Shown here: positions 1 through 7,602 of the stretch, in pieces
Position numbering within the stretch: position 1 is the stretch's first letter
How the letters are laid out: each line of letters opens with the position of its first letter
DNA from: Shewanella salipaludis
GTDB lineage: Bacteria > Pseudomonadota > Gammaproteobacteria > Enterobacterales > Shewanellaceae
Direction of reading: 5' to 3'
Length of the DNA stretch: 64,000 bases
Assembly: GCF_012911865.1 (NCBI RefSeq)
Contig: NZ_JAAXYH010000001.1
Location: 1-64,000, forward strand
Notes under the pieces: generated by a model
The model's input: only the letters and a program-made list of their open reading frames with translations
Databases searched by the model: none
Told to the model about the DNA's origin: nothing
Translations under genes and position numbers: made by a program

Positions 1-182
1 CAACCCAGATGGGTTTTACTGAAAACGCGATTTTCAGACCTTAGATAGAATACAAGCGCTTGATAAAGTGGGTCATAAAATGCTCCAGGCATTTATGACA
101 TCAAGTACCTCCATGTACTTGAACTCAAGGCAAATCAGCTTTCCGAATTATTAATTGTGTCGAAGACACGATTAAGCAGTTT
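1..182 (+). other. 23S-5S rRNA spacer
   Basis: This is transcribed spacer upstream of the 5S gene. The 23S gene itself is not visible and must end just before the window. Three hairpins can be read: a near-perfect stem at about 72-100 (GTCATAAA paired with TTATGAC, one bulge), a perfect 8-bp stem at 101-122 (TCAAGTAC/GTACTTGA with loop CTCCAT), and a stem at about 153-173 (GTGTC/GACAC). Such stems in rRNA spacers are usual substrates for RNase III or RNase E processing; that role is inferred here. Confidence 0.7.
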
Positions 183-302
183 TGTCTGGAAACCATAGCA
201 TTGTGGCCCCACCTGATCCCATCCCGAACTCAGAAGTGAAACGCAATCGCGCCGATGGTAGTGTGGGGTCTCCCCATGTGAGAGTAGGTCATTTCCAGGC
301 GC
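183..302 (+). rRNA. rrf: 5S ribosomal RNA
   Basis: A complete 5S rRNA gene of about 120 nt. It carries the conserved cores CCGAACTCAGAAGTGAAACG and GCCGATGGTAGTGTGGGG, and its ends pair as helix I (TGTCTGGAAA with TTTCCAGGCG). It is the last stable RNA of an rRNA operon whose 23S lies before the window, and a strong terminator follows at 328-359. Ends were set by pairing and may be off by one or two bases. Confidence 0.96.
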
Positions 303-327
303 CTAATTTTCTCGAAAGAGAAGCGAT

Positions 328-359
328 AAATCCCCAGCACACTGTGTTGGGGATTTTTT
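328..359 (+). terminator. rRNA operon terminator 1
   Basis: Rho-independent terminator: ATCCCCA pairs with TGGGGAT around a short internal stem, followed by a run of six T. It lies 26 nt after the 5S gene. Confidence 0.9.
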
Positions 360-477
360 CGTTTAACAGCCTGAAAATATCCTCTCTCATGGGGAAGACA
401 ACAAGTCCGAACGCAGTGAGGTGCCTGCGTTTATCAAACGCAGCTTGATGCCGGCACTGAACGCAGAGAGCTTGCTC

Positions 478-522
478 GAAACTGGCCATGACAGGCGCCT
501 AATTGCTCGTAAGAGAATCGAA
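478..522 (+). pseudogene. decayed 3' remnant of a second 5S gene
   Basis: The stretch from about 484 to 520 repeats the end of the 5S gene and its downstream flank: ACAGGCGCCTAATT at 491-504 matches CCAGGCGCCTAATT at 295-308, and the following CTCG-AAGAGAA pattern also recurs. The rest of a 5S gene is missing upstream. This fits an rRNA operon that once ended in tandem 5S genes, with the second copy reduced to its last 20 or so bases. Confidence 0.55.
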
Positions 523-523
523 G

Positions 524-553
524 AAGCCCGTTGCGAAAGCAATGGGCTTTTTT
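524..553 (+). terminator. rRNA operon terminator 2
   Basis: AAGCCCGTTGC-GAAA-GCAATGGGCTT with one mismatch, GNRA loop, then T-run. It sits just after the 5S remnant, as terminator 1 sits after the intact 5S. Confidence 0.88.
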
Positions 554-586
554 GTATTAGTTACGGTAAAACTACCTTGCGCCACC

Positions 587-628
587 CTCATCTCCTTACT
601 CTCATCTCATTGCCCCATCTCATTGAAA
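587..628. repeat. degenerate 14-bp tandem repeat, three units
   Basis: Three imperfect 14-bp units built on CTCATCTCATTGCC lie between the rRNA terminators and the patatin-like gene. One of many similar non-coding tandem repeats in the window. Confidence 0.5.
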
Positions 629-717
629 AGAGCCGTCTTAATAATCCGCTCCGTCGGTTATCTTTTCGTGCCGTTCGAGCCTACATTTAGCTTAAGTAAG
701 AAGACTGCCATGGGACT

Positions 718-1596
718 GTGATGATGGGCGATCATGGGAATGAGCAGGCAGCCAAGGTGGCGTTAGTGGCCGAAGGCGGAGGTCAGAGGGGGATCTTTAC
801 CGCCGGGGTGCTCGATGCCTGGTTGAGGGCCAAGTATAACCCCTTCGATTTGCTGCTCGGCACCTCGGCAGGAGCACAGAACCTGACAAGTTTTCTCGCC
901 GGGCAAGCGGGCTATGCCCGGCGGCTGATCATGACACTGTCGAAGCAGGTCGAGTTCGTCGATCCTAAGCGCTACTTATTGGGGGGGCATCTGGTCGATT
1001 TCGACTGGTATTTTGAACAAACCAAACGACAGGAGTATAGCTTGGATCTCTGTGCCGCCTACGAACAACTGAGGCAGAAGCGCCTCTTGATTGTGGCGAC
1101 AGGCTTGCATGACAGGAAGGCATATTATTTTGAACCCGAGTTGCACAATTGGCGGGAGTTGCTCAAGGCGTCCTGTGCCTTACCCCTCTTGTATCGCCAT
1201 GGGGTTGCAATAGGGGGGCAAAGGTATGTCGATGGGGGCCTGGCCGCTCCTTTGCCCGTACAGGAGGCGTATCATCGCGGCGCACGCCGGATTGTGGTCA
1301 TTCGAACCCTGTCGACATCGTTTCAGACCGAATTCGCCTGGGCGAATAAGCTCAAAGACTGGTTATGCGCCCCAGGCTATTGCCCCAAGACCCTGGATTA
1401 TCTGGTGCAACATGCGCTGGCTTATGAGAGTGAGTTGGCTTTCATGGCCAGTCCACCCGCAGATGTTGAGATAAAGCAGATCATCCCTCCGGCCAGCCTA
1501 TGTACCAAGCTGCTCGGCAGCAGTAGGGTGGCACTTTATCGGGATTATCAACTCGGTGTTATCGCCGGGTTGGATTTTCTAACGCTATGGCATTAG
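718..1596 (+). CDS. patatin-like phospholipase, YjjU type
   Basis: A predicted serine lipid acyl hydrolase of the patatin family, about 292 residues, close in size and plan to E. coli YjjU. Near the N-terminus are the oxyanion loop GGGQRGIF (about residues 20-27) and the nucleophile elbow GTSAG with Ser50; the catalytic Asp of the Ser-Asp dyad is in VDGG near residue 172. No signal peptide is seen, so it is probably cytoplasmic. GTG at 718 is directly followed by ATG codons at 721 and 724, so the exact start is uncertain. It stands alone between the rRNA operon and corA. Substrate is not predictable from sequence. Confidence 0.85.
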   Translation: MMMGDHGNEQAAKVALVAEGGGQRGIFTAGVLDAWLRAKYNPFDLLLGTSAGAQNLTSFLAGQAGYARRLIMTLSKQVEFVDPKRYLLGGHLVDFDWYFEQTKRQEYSLDLCAAYEQLRQKRLLIVATGLHDRKAYYFEPELHNWRELLKASCALPLLYRHGVAIGGQRYVDGGLAAPLPVQEAYHRGARRIVVIRTLSTSFQTEFAWANKLKDWLCAPGYCPKTLDYLVQHALAYESELAFMASPPADVEIKQIIPPASLCTKLLGSSRVALYRDYQLGVIAGLDFLTLWH

Positions 1597-1722
1597 GCTG
1601 CTGACCGTTTTTCCATGGCATCACCGGTATCAGCATGGCGGTAGCTATTGCACCGCTTCAGCTCGGACCAGAATTAAATAATCTGAATAAAATCTTACAG
1701 GTGGCTTTCCATTGTGCGCCTA

Positions 1723-1747
1723 TGGGGTAAACTAGCCCCAATTTTTT
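1723..1747 (+). terminator. terminator or corA leader hairpin
   Basis: TGGGG pairs with CCCCA across an 8-nt loop, followed directly by ATTTTTT. It could terminate the upstream lipase gene, 127 nt after its stop, or act as an attenuator in the corA leader; its end is 41 nt before the corA start. Confidence 0.45.
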
Positions 1748-1788
1748 GGTCTGCATTTTTACGTCGCAGATAATCTCCCGGAGGATAT

Positions 1789-2736
1789 ATGATCACTGCC
1801 TATGTCTATGAGAATCGTAGTCTTACGATAGTAGAATTAAATATGCAGGATAGCCTTCCTCCTTCGACTCTCTGGTTGGATCTCTATAAGCCAGACGATG
1901 AAGAACGTGACTGGTTGAGCCGCTTTTCCGTCGAAGAAGTGCCGGATGAAGAAGATATCAACGAGATCGAGGCCTCGGCGCGTTTCTATCAGAATAGCGA
2001 CGGCCTGCATATCAACTCCCTCTTTCCCCAGCGTGTCGGCCAGGATGTCCGCGGAGTGAACGTCTCCTTCAACCTGCGCAGCAACTTTCTGCTCACCATT
2101 CGTGAAGACGACGTTGGCCTGATCCGCTTGCTGCGCAACTACCTGCGGCTCGGGCGGATAGATGCCTCGACGCCGCAGGAGCTGTTCCTGGAGTTGTTCA
2201 ACCTCAAGGTAGACTATCTGTCTGACCTGATCGAAGACGTCTATACCGTATTGGAGAATGTCGGTGAGCAGGTATTCGAGAGCGAAGAGCTAGATGATGT
2301 ATTTAAGCTCATCACGCTGCAGGAAGACTCCAACGGCAAGATACGCCTGAGTCTGCTCGATACCCAGCGCTCCTTGCGTTACATGCAACGTTATTACCGC
2401 GGTGAGCTGTCCGATGAGCATCTGAAAGACTTGCGTGAGATGTTGTCGGATATCGAGTCTTTGATGCCCCACAGTCAATTTATCTTCGATAAGCTTAACT
2501 TCTTGCTCGATGCGGCCATGGGTTTCAGTGGCCTGCAGCAGAATAAGATCATCAAGATCTTCTCGGTAGCCGCAGTGGTGTTCCTGCCTCCGACCCTGAT
2601 CGCCAGCAGTTACGGGATGAACTTCGCCACTATGCCTGAGCTGTCATGGCAATACGGCTATCCTATGGCGATAGTCATGATGCTGGCGAGCGCCGCAGGT
2701 ACCTATTTCTTCTTCAAGCGTAAACACTGGCTCTAG
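1789..2736 (+). CDS. corA: magnesium/cobalt transporter CorA
   Basis: CorA forms a pentameric inner-membrane channel for Mg2+ (also Co2+ and Ni2+). The 315-residue length matches E. coli CorA (316). The large N-terminal cytoplasmic domain is followed by two C-terminal membrane helices; the family signature YGMNF followed by MPEL lies near residues 275-285, between the helices, and the chain ends in the basic tail FFFKRKHWL. A good ribosome site (GGAGG, about 7 nt upstream) supports the ATG. The gene is monocistronic and convergent with the DUF3135 gene. A hairpin with a T-run lies in its leader. A PhoPQ system, which senses Mg2+ in enteric bacteria, is about 3 kb away, but no link is shown. 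Confidence 0.97.
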   Translation: MITAYVYENRSLTIVELNMQDSLPPSTLWLDLYKPDDEERDWLSRFSVEEVPDEEDINEIEASARFYQNSDGLHINSLFPQRVGQDVRGVNVSFNLRSNFLLTIREDDVGLIRLLRNYLRLGRIDASTPQELFLELFNLKVDYLSDLIEDVYTVLENVGEQVFESEELDDVFKLITLQEDSNGKIRLSLLDTQRSLRYMQRYYRGELSDEHLKDLREMLSDIESLMPHSQFIFDKLNFLLDAAMGFSGLQQNKIIKIFSVAAVVFLPPTLIASSYGMNFATMPELSWQYGYPMAIVMMLASAAGTYFFFKRKHWL

Positions 2737-2759
2737 CTCCAGGTTTCTCTGCTGCCGTG

Positions 2760-3068
2760 CTATTTGGGCTTTAGCTCGAATGGCATTATCTGTGCCTGTT
2801 GCTGCGCAAAGTCTTGCGGCTGATTGAGCACTGTGGCCAGTGTCATGAGCCTGTTACGCATCAAGGACATGATGACGACACACCTGTGATAGGGATTGTG
2901 GCAGAGTGACAGACGTTGCTCCAGATTGTGTTTGACGCAACATAGCTGCGCCCGGTTATCCGATGCTGCGATCAACTCGTCGTTGAGCCTCTGTTGCAGC
3001 TGCGCCAGTTGCGCCGGTTCATGCTGTGCCAGCCACAGCAAGGTATCGAAATCAGGTACTGGGGTCAT
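2760..3068 (-). CDS. DUF3135 domain protein
   Basis: A 102-residue cytoplasmic protein of the DUF3135 family, known mainly from Shewanella, Vibrio and relatives; function unknown. Visible family features are the FDTLLWLA N-terminus, the Leu/Gln-rich amphipathic helices and the segment ending in CHNPYHRCVVIMSLMRN. Two Cys and several His could suggest metal binding, but no clear motif is present. It ends 23 nt from the corA stop, facing it, without an obvious terminator between the two. Confidence 0.75.
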   Translation of the reverse strand: MTPVPDFDTLLWLAQHEPAQLAQLQQRLNDELIAASDNRAQLCCVKHNLEQRLSLCHNPYHRCVVIMSLMRNRLMTLATVLNQPQDFAQQQAQIMPFELKPK

Positions 3069-3265
3069 GGTTAGCCTCCCGCAGACAGTCAGGGCTGTCT
3101 ATTAGTAAAGCTAGCCAATCCGGCGCCTTTCTACAAGCAAGCCTGGTGCCGGGCGCTGCCGCGTCAGGCGCCATTGATGTCTGATGTTTGGTGCAGGCGT
3201 TAGGCGCTAAACCGCAGGGGCAGGAGCGCGACCTCTAGTGCGTCAACTTTAAATAAGCGGCGCAC

Positions 3266-4528
3266 TCAGGCCGGGTTATTGTCGCCGAAGTAATAGCTTA
3301 CCCTTTCTCTTGGATTCAGGTACTGATGGATTTTTTTGGGCAAAGCCGAGGGGGGCAGACAACGTACTATGGTCAATTCATGCTCTTTGAGATCTATGAT
3401 TGCGGCCTGATCCTTGGGCACCAGGGCGTCGTAGACCAAGACTCTGGGCAGCAACAACTGCTCGAGATTGACCGCCATCACCATGCCAAATTGGCCATTG
3501 GATAACTCGACCAAGCTCCCTGGGGGATAGATGCCCAGCATTTTTATCATGCTGCCGACATAGCTGGGATTTAACTTGGTCTTGAAATGTTTGTAGAGGT
3601 AACCCAGGGCGGCATAGGGCGTTTTGGCTTTTGTCTGGGGAGCCGGGTGGCATAATGTATCGTATTGATTCACCACGGCAATGAGCTGACATAACTTGCT
3701 CAGATCTTTCTCTTCCAGTCCCCGGGGAAAGCCGCTGCCATCGAGGAATTCATGGTGATTGGCAATCAAGGCCAGGGCGGCCTTGGGGAAGGTATCTGCC
3801 AGGCGCAGAAACTCTATGCCAAACAGCGGGTGTTGTCTGATGAAGTTGGCTTCCGGACGAGTCAGGGGAGTCGACTTTTTGAGTACGTTCGAGGGGATCT
3901 TCAACTTGCCTATATCGTGAAATAAAGCGCCCATGCCCAGGGTCTCAATCTCGCTGCGCTCCCAGCCGAATTCCTTGGCGACTAACATGGAGAGGACGGC
4001 CACATTGAGCGAGTGATAGTAGAAGCCTTCATCTTGCTTGTCATCCGGCATCAGATGCAGCACCAGGCTGTTGGAGTCCAATAGCTGGTCGGCTATATTC
4101 GATATCAAGTCTTTGGCGTCATCGACGGCATTGAGTGGCCGGTTGCGCAGTTTACCGACCAGGTTACGCATTATGCTGACCGAGCGATTGAAGGCCTGTT
4201 CGGTTTTCTGCAGGTCCCGGCGAAATTTCTTTTGCATCTCTATGCGGGTGCGCTTGTCTTTCTCCATATCACGCTTGAGTACATCCGTGGAACCTGCGGG
4301 GCTGGCTTGGGTTGCGGCGGCTTCGGCCGCGGATAGCGGGGGGGCCTTACTGCGTTCGAGATCGACAAACACAAATTCCAGGTTGAGATTCTTGAGCAGT
4401 TCTATCTGTGCCTGTTGCTTTAACTGGAAATTACTGAACAGAAAGGGATGATCTTTCCAAGCCAGAGGCAGGCGGACAAAATTCCCCAACTGGAGCTGGT
4501 TGATCATCACTTTGCAGGTTTTGGCCAT
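3266..4528 (-). CDS. HD-GYP c-di-GMP phosphodiesterase with DUF3391
   Basis: A 420-residue cytoplasmic protein predicted to hydrolyse cyclic di-GMP. Residues about 1-130 match DUF3391, which often precedes HD-GYP domains. The HD-GYP domain follows: HSLNVAVLSMLVAKEFG, the metal-binding HDIGK near residue 203, and HHEFLDGSGFPRGL near 258, a form of the HHExxDGxGYPxGL signature with Phe for Tyr. Metal ligands appear intact, so activity is likely. The C-terminal 90 residues are an extra domain of unknown role. No transmembrane or receiver domain is visible. It is divergent from the 2OG oxygenase with 116 bp between them; the ribosome site for this start is weak. Confidence 0.9.
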   Translation of the reverse strand: MAKTCKVMINQLQLGNFVRLPLAWKDHPFLFSNFQLKQQAQIELLKNLNLEFVFVDLERSKAPPLSAAEAAATQASPAGSTDVLKRDMEKDKRTRIEMQKKFRRDLQKTEQAFNRSVSIMRNLVGKLRNRPLNAVDDAKDLISNIADQLLDSNSLVLHLMPDDKQDEGFYYHSLNVAVLSMLVAKEFGWERSEIETLGMGALFHDIGKLKIPSNVLKKSTPLTRPEANFIRQHPLFGIEFLRLADTFPKAALALIANHHEFLDGSGFPRGLEEKDLSKLCQLIAVVNQYDTLCHPAPQTKAKTPYAALGYLYKHFKTKLNPSYVGSMIKMLGIYPPGSLVELSNGQFGMVMAVNLEQLLLPRVLVYDALVPKDQAAIIDLKEHELTIVRCLPPSALPKKIHQYLNPRERVSYYFGDNNPA

Positions 4529-4644
4529 AATGGGGTATGAGGAGAAATAGTAGGGCTAGTTTATCTTAACAATCCAGCTTTACAATTACTTCACAGCCAT
4601 GTCAGCATAGACAGCCGATAAAATGGCCTATTCATTGAGGAATT

Positions 4645-5340
4645 ATGGATTTTATAGAAGTCTATCCGGATGCATTACCCCACGACTTATGTGAGCGTTT
4701 GATTTCTGTGTTCGAACAGCACAAGGGGGTCGTCGATGGCCACACAGGCAATGGTGTCGATGTCGACAAGAAGCTCAGTCGTGATCTGATGTTGGATGCA
4801 CATCCAGACTTGCAGTCGCTGCGTAACGAACTTTTGAGCCATACCCTCAAGCATACCACCAGTTATTTCTGCCGTTATGCCATGGCATTGATGGGGGCCG
4901 TGTCCGTGACTGTGGCCGACGAGGAAGGCAAGCCTGCCACCTTGACCCCGGATAACTTCGCCGCTCTCGGCTTGCCGCGGGCCGAAGCGCTGGTGAAGTA
5001 TTTATACCGCAGTGGCACTATTAATATTCAAAAATATCAACAGAATAAAGGTGGGTATCCCCATTGGCACTCGGAACAGTTTCCCCAGAATGGCCATAAT
5101 GAAGCCCTGCATAGAGTGGTGCTCTACATGTTCTATCTCAATGATGTCGAAGAGGGGGGGGAGACAGAGTTTTTCTACCAGCAGCGTAAGATAAGGCCGA
5201 AGAAGGGGACCATGGTGATCGCCCCGGCCGGTTTTAGCCATTCCCACAGGGGGAACATGCCTGTGAGCAATGATAAGTACATTGCCACATCCTGGATCAT
5301 GTTTAACCGTGCCGAGCAGTTGTACGCTCAGGCGAAATAG
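4645..5340 (+). CDS. 2OG-Fe(II) dioxygenase, prolyl 4-hydroxylase-like
   Basis: A 231-residue member of the Fe(II)/2-oxoglutarate oxygenase superfamily, which hydroxylates protein or small-molecule substrates. The double-stranded beta-helix core is seen from YPHWHSEQFP (residues 139-148) through VVLYMFYLNDVEEGGETEF to FSHSHRGN (197-204). The first metal triad element appears to be H142-x-E144, where H-x-D is usual, and the distal His is H199 or H201. Spacing of about 57 residues fits the family. The ribosome site GAGG is 4-5 nt upstream of the ATG. It is convergent with phoQ; a perfect palindrome, GCCGGGCCCGGC, lies between them at 5350-5361. Substrate unknown. Confidence 0.85.
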   Translation: MDFIEVYPDALPHDLCERLISVFEQHKGVVDGHTGNGVDVDKKLSRDLMLDAHPDLQSLRNELLSHTLKHTTSYFCRYAMALMGAVSVTVADEEGKPATLTPDNFAALGLPRAEALVKYLYRSGTINIQKYQQNKGGYPHWHSEQFPQNGHNEALHRVVLYMFYLNDVEEGGETEFFYQQRKIRPKKGTMVIAPAGFSHSHRGNMPVSNDKYIATSWIMFNRAEQLYAQAK

Positions 5341-5349
5341 TTGCCTCAG

Positions 5350-5361
5350 GCCGGGCCCGGC
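5350..5361. other. 12-bp GC palindrome between convergent genes
   Basis: GCCGGGCCCGGC directly abuts the phoQ stop codon and lies 9 nt after the oxygenase stop. It may contribute to bidirectional termination, but it has no loop and no T-run. Confidence 0.3.
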
Positions 5362-6711
5362 TTAAAACGGGATCTTAATGCGAAAACAGGCCCCCTCGAG
5401 CGGGCTGTCTTCTATGGTTAAGCTGCCACCATAACTTGTGACTATCTCATGGCATACGGCCAGGCCTATGCCTTGTCCCGGGGATTGAGTGTCTGCCCGC
5501 ACTCCGCGCTGAATAATCTTTTGCCTCAGGCTTTCTTCGACTCCCTGACCATCATCTTCGACAAGCAGCTCGAACTCGCCGTTGGCGTTGATGTCGGCTG
5601 CCAAGTGCACCCTGCCTATACAGAGACGAAAGGCATTTTCCATCAGGTTACCGCACAGTTCCATCAGATCGCCCTTATTGCCCGGAAACGAGACATCGGC
5701 GGTCAGCTTGCTGCTGAACTCGACCTGCTTATCCCGGTAGATCTTGAACAGCATTTGCGCCAGGGGTTCCACCACCTGGGCCAGGGGGGTCAGCTCCTGT
5801 TTCAGTCCCTGGCGTCCCAGCATGGCGCGCTTGAGCTGGTATTTCACCAGCTGGTCCATCTGGCTGACTTGCTCCATGATTTTCTCGTTGCCCGCTTGCT
5901 TGTCCAGACTGGCATCATCCGTGATGGCATGCACGGCGGCGAGGCGGGTCTTGAGGCTATGGGCCAGGTCGTTCATCGCATTCTGATACCTTTCCTGTTG
6001 GGCCGTGGACTGTTGCAGCAACTGGTTAAGCGCCTGGGTGACGCCCTCAAGCTCCACCGGATAGCCTTCGGACAGCGCCTTGGCATTGCCTTGGTTGATC
6101 GATTGCAATTCGGTTTGCATACGCACCAAGGGGCGCATCCCCCAGTAAGCGGCACTGACCAACAACACCAGTGCCAGGGAGAGTACCAACGCCAGGCGAA
6201 CATAGGTGCGCTTGCTGAACTTGCTGTATTCCAGCTCCAGCTTGGCGGCATCCTTCATGACCAGCAAGTTGTAATGTACCCCGGCAATTTCGACCGCGAG
6301 CAGGTAGACGAAGTAACCCCGGTTATCGGCCAGGGTCAGGTAGTAGGGGGGGGAATCGTTGCGAATTTCATTGAACTTTTCACAGGTGTCGAACAGGCCC
6401 CGGTCGACCGCCAATGACGAGGTCCAGACCTGTTGAAAGCTTTTGTCGCAGCTGGCGATAACATAGCGTTCCTGTTTGTTGTTCTCTTCGAGCCAGGCGC
6501 TGGTGTCGGGGATCAGATCATGTTCCCTCAGTTCGGCGGCGACCTGGGGAATTTCGGCGATCAGCTGTGCCGTCTCTTCGTTATAGCTGTTCTGCGCATG
6601 GAGTATATTGATCATCCAGGCGAGACCGAAGCCGACCAGCGCAATGATAGACAAAGAGGTGAGAAACATCCGCGTCAGCAGACGTTTCTTGGGTTTCAGG
6701 CTCAGCTGCAT
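5362..6711 (-). CDS. phoQ: sensor histidine kinase, PhoQ-like
   Basis: Inner-membrane histidine kinase of 449 residues, partner of the PhoP-like regulator encoded just upstream with a 10-bp overlap. Two membrane helices (about 14-36 and 171-193) flank a periplasmic sensor domain; then HAMP, an H-box with DLAHSLKT (His251), the N-box ELCGNLMENAF, and the G-boxes VEDDGQGV and GQGIGLAV. In enteric bacteria PhoQ senses low Mg2+, acid pH and cationic peptides. I do not see the acidic Mg2+-binding cluster of enteric PhoQ, so the signal may differ. The H-box proline that normally follows SLKT is Arg here (SLKTRLAAV). Confidence 0.88.
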   Translation of the reverse strand: MQLSLKPKKRLLTRMFLTSLSIIALVGFGLAWMINILHAQNSYNEETAQLIAEIPQVAAELREHDLIPDTSAWLEENNKQERYVIASCDKSFQQVWTSSLAVDRGLFDTCEKFNEIRNDSPPYYLTLADNRGYFVYLLAVEIAGVHYNLLVMKDAAKLELEYSKFSKRTYVRLALVLSLALVLLVSAAYWGMRPLVRMQTELQSINQGNAKALSEGYPVELEGVTQALNQLLQQSTAQQERYQNAMNDLAHSLKTRLAAVHAITDDASLDKQAGNEKIMEQVSQMDQLVKYQLKRAMLGRQGLKQELTPLAQVVEPLAQMLFKIYRDKQVEFSSKLTADVSFPGNKGDLMELCGNLMENAFRLCIGRVHLAADINANGEFELLVEDDGQGVEESLRQKIIQRGVRADTQSPGQGIGLAVCHEIVTSYGGSLTIEDSPLEGACFRIKIPF

Positions 6712-7376
6712 GGTAAGTTGAATTTATATCCTTGCCCACGTATGGTGACTATGGGGTTGTCTATGCCGTCCCGGGTGAGCTTCTTGCGCAAGCGGCTGAC
6801 CATGACTTCTATGGTATTGGGATCCCCTTCCTTGTCGCCATAGATCACATCCAGCAAGCGCTGTTTGGCGACCACCTCATGACAGTGGCGCATCAGATAT
6901 TCGAGGATTTGATATTCGAAGGCCGTGACCTCCATGGGTTCCTGATTCAGCCTCACCTGTTTGGCCGCGAGATCCAGTTCCAGATCGCCGCTGCGGATGA
7001 CGGGCCTGACGAAGCCCGCGCTGCGGCGGACCAGGGCATCGAGACGGGCCACCAATTCTTCCTTCTGGAAGGGTTTGACCAAGTAGTCGTCGGCGCCGGC
7101 ATTGAGTCCTTCGACTTTATCTTGCCAATTGACGCGCGCTGTGAGGATGAGAATGGGGGCCTTGAGACCGGACTCCCTCAACCTTTGGATCAGACCTATG
7201 CCATCTTGATCCGGCAGTCCCAGATCGACGATGGCGACATCGATAGGGTAGTTGGTCGCCTGATAAAAGCCTTCACCCGCAGTGAGGGCAACCTGCACCT
7301 GATTTCCCAACTCACTCAGTTGCACCTTAAGGTGATGCGATAAAATCGGATCATCTTCAACGACCAAAATTCTCAT
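6702..7376 (-). CDS. phoP: response regulator, PhoP-like (OmpR family)
   Basis: A 224-residue DNA-binding response regulator. The receiver has the acidic pair E7/D8/D9, the phospho-acceptor Asp51 in VAIVDLGLPD, the Thr in LILTAR and the Lys in VKPF; the C-terminal winged helix ends in VSRLRKKL and IRGQGYKFN, typical of the OmpR/PhoP family. It is translationally coupled to the kinase gene that it overlaps. It is divergent from the ABC importer; a 15-bp palindrome lies in the 226-bp gap between them. Confidence 0.92.
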   Translation of the reverse strand: MRILVVEDDPILSHHLKVQLSELGNQVQVALTAGEGFYQATNYPIDVAIVDLGLPDQDGIGLIQRLRESGLKAPILILTARVNWQDKVEGLNAGADDYLVKPFQKEELVARLDALVRRSAGFVRPVIRSGDLELDLAAKQVRLNQEPMEVTAFEYQILEYLMRHCHEVVAKQRLLDVIYGDKEGDPNTIEVMVSRLRKKLTRDGIDNPIVTIRGQGYKFNLPCS

Positions 7377-7455
7377 AACAGCTTTGTCCTTACCTCGACT
7401 GGCATCAGTTTACGCAGATCTGCGAACCTAGCCAAATATTGTCTCATGTTATTGG

Positions 7456-7470
7456 GGGTTAACTTAACCC
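7456..7470. promoter_or_regulatory. 15-bp palindrome, candidate operator
   Basis: GGGTTAA-C-TTAACCC is a perfect inverted repeat in the gap between phoP and the ABC importer, 86 nt from the phoP start. A regulator of either operon, possibly PhoP itself, might bind here. This is not the GTTTA direct-repeat PhoP box of enteric bacteria. Confidence 0.4.
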
Positions 7471-7546
7471 TTGCTGACCCGAACGCTTTATTAAGCAGCA
7501 GAAGCGCGATTTGGTGCGATTATTGCCTCCCGTAGCGCATGATGAC

Positions 7547-7574
7547 TTGTAAGCCTTGGCTAATAGGTTAAAAT
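7547..7574 (+). promoter_or_regulatory. sigma-70 promoter of the ABC importer
   Basis: TTGTAA (7547-7552), 16-bp spacer, TAAAAT (7569-7574). Transcription would begin near 7581, giving a short leader with the GGGGGA ribosome site before the ATG at 7603. Confidence 0.45.
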
Positions 7575-7602
7575 TGTCGAAATTTATCGGGGGATTACCA
7601 AC

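Noticed and set aside
182..448. Open reading frames across the 5S gene
   Set aside because: They overlap the 5S rRNA and its terminator; stable RNA, not coding.
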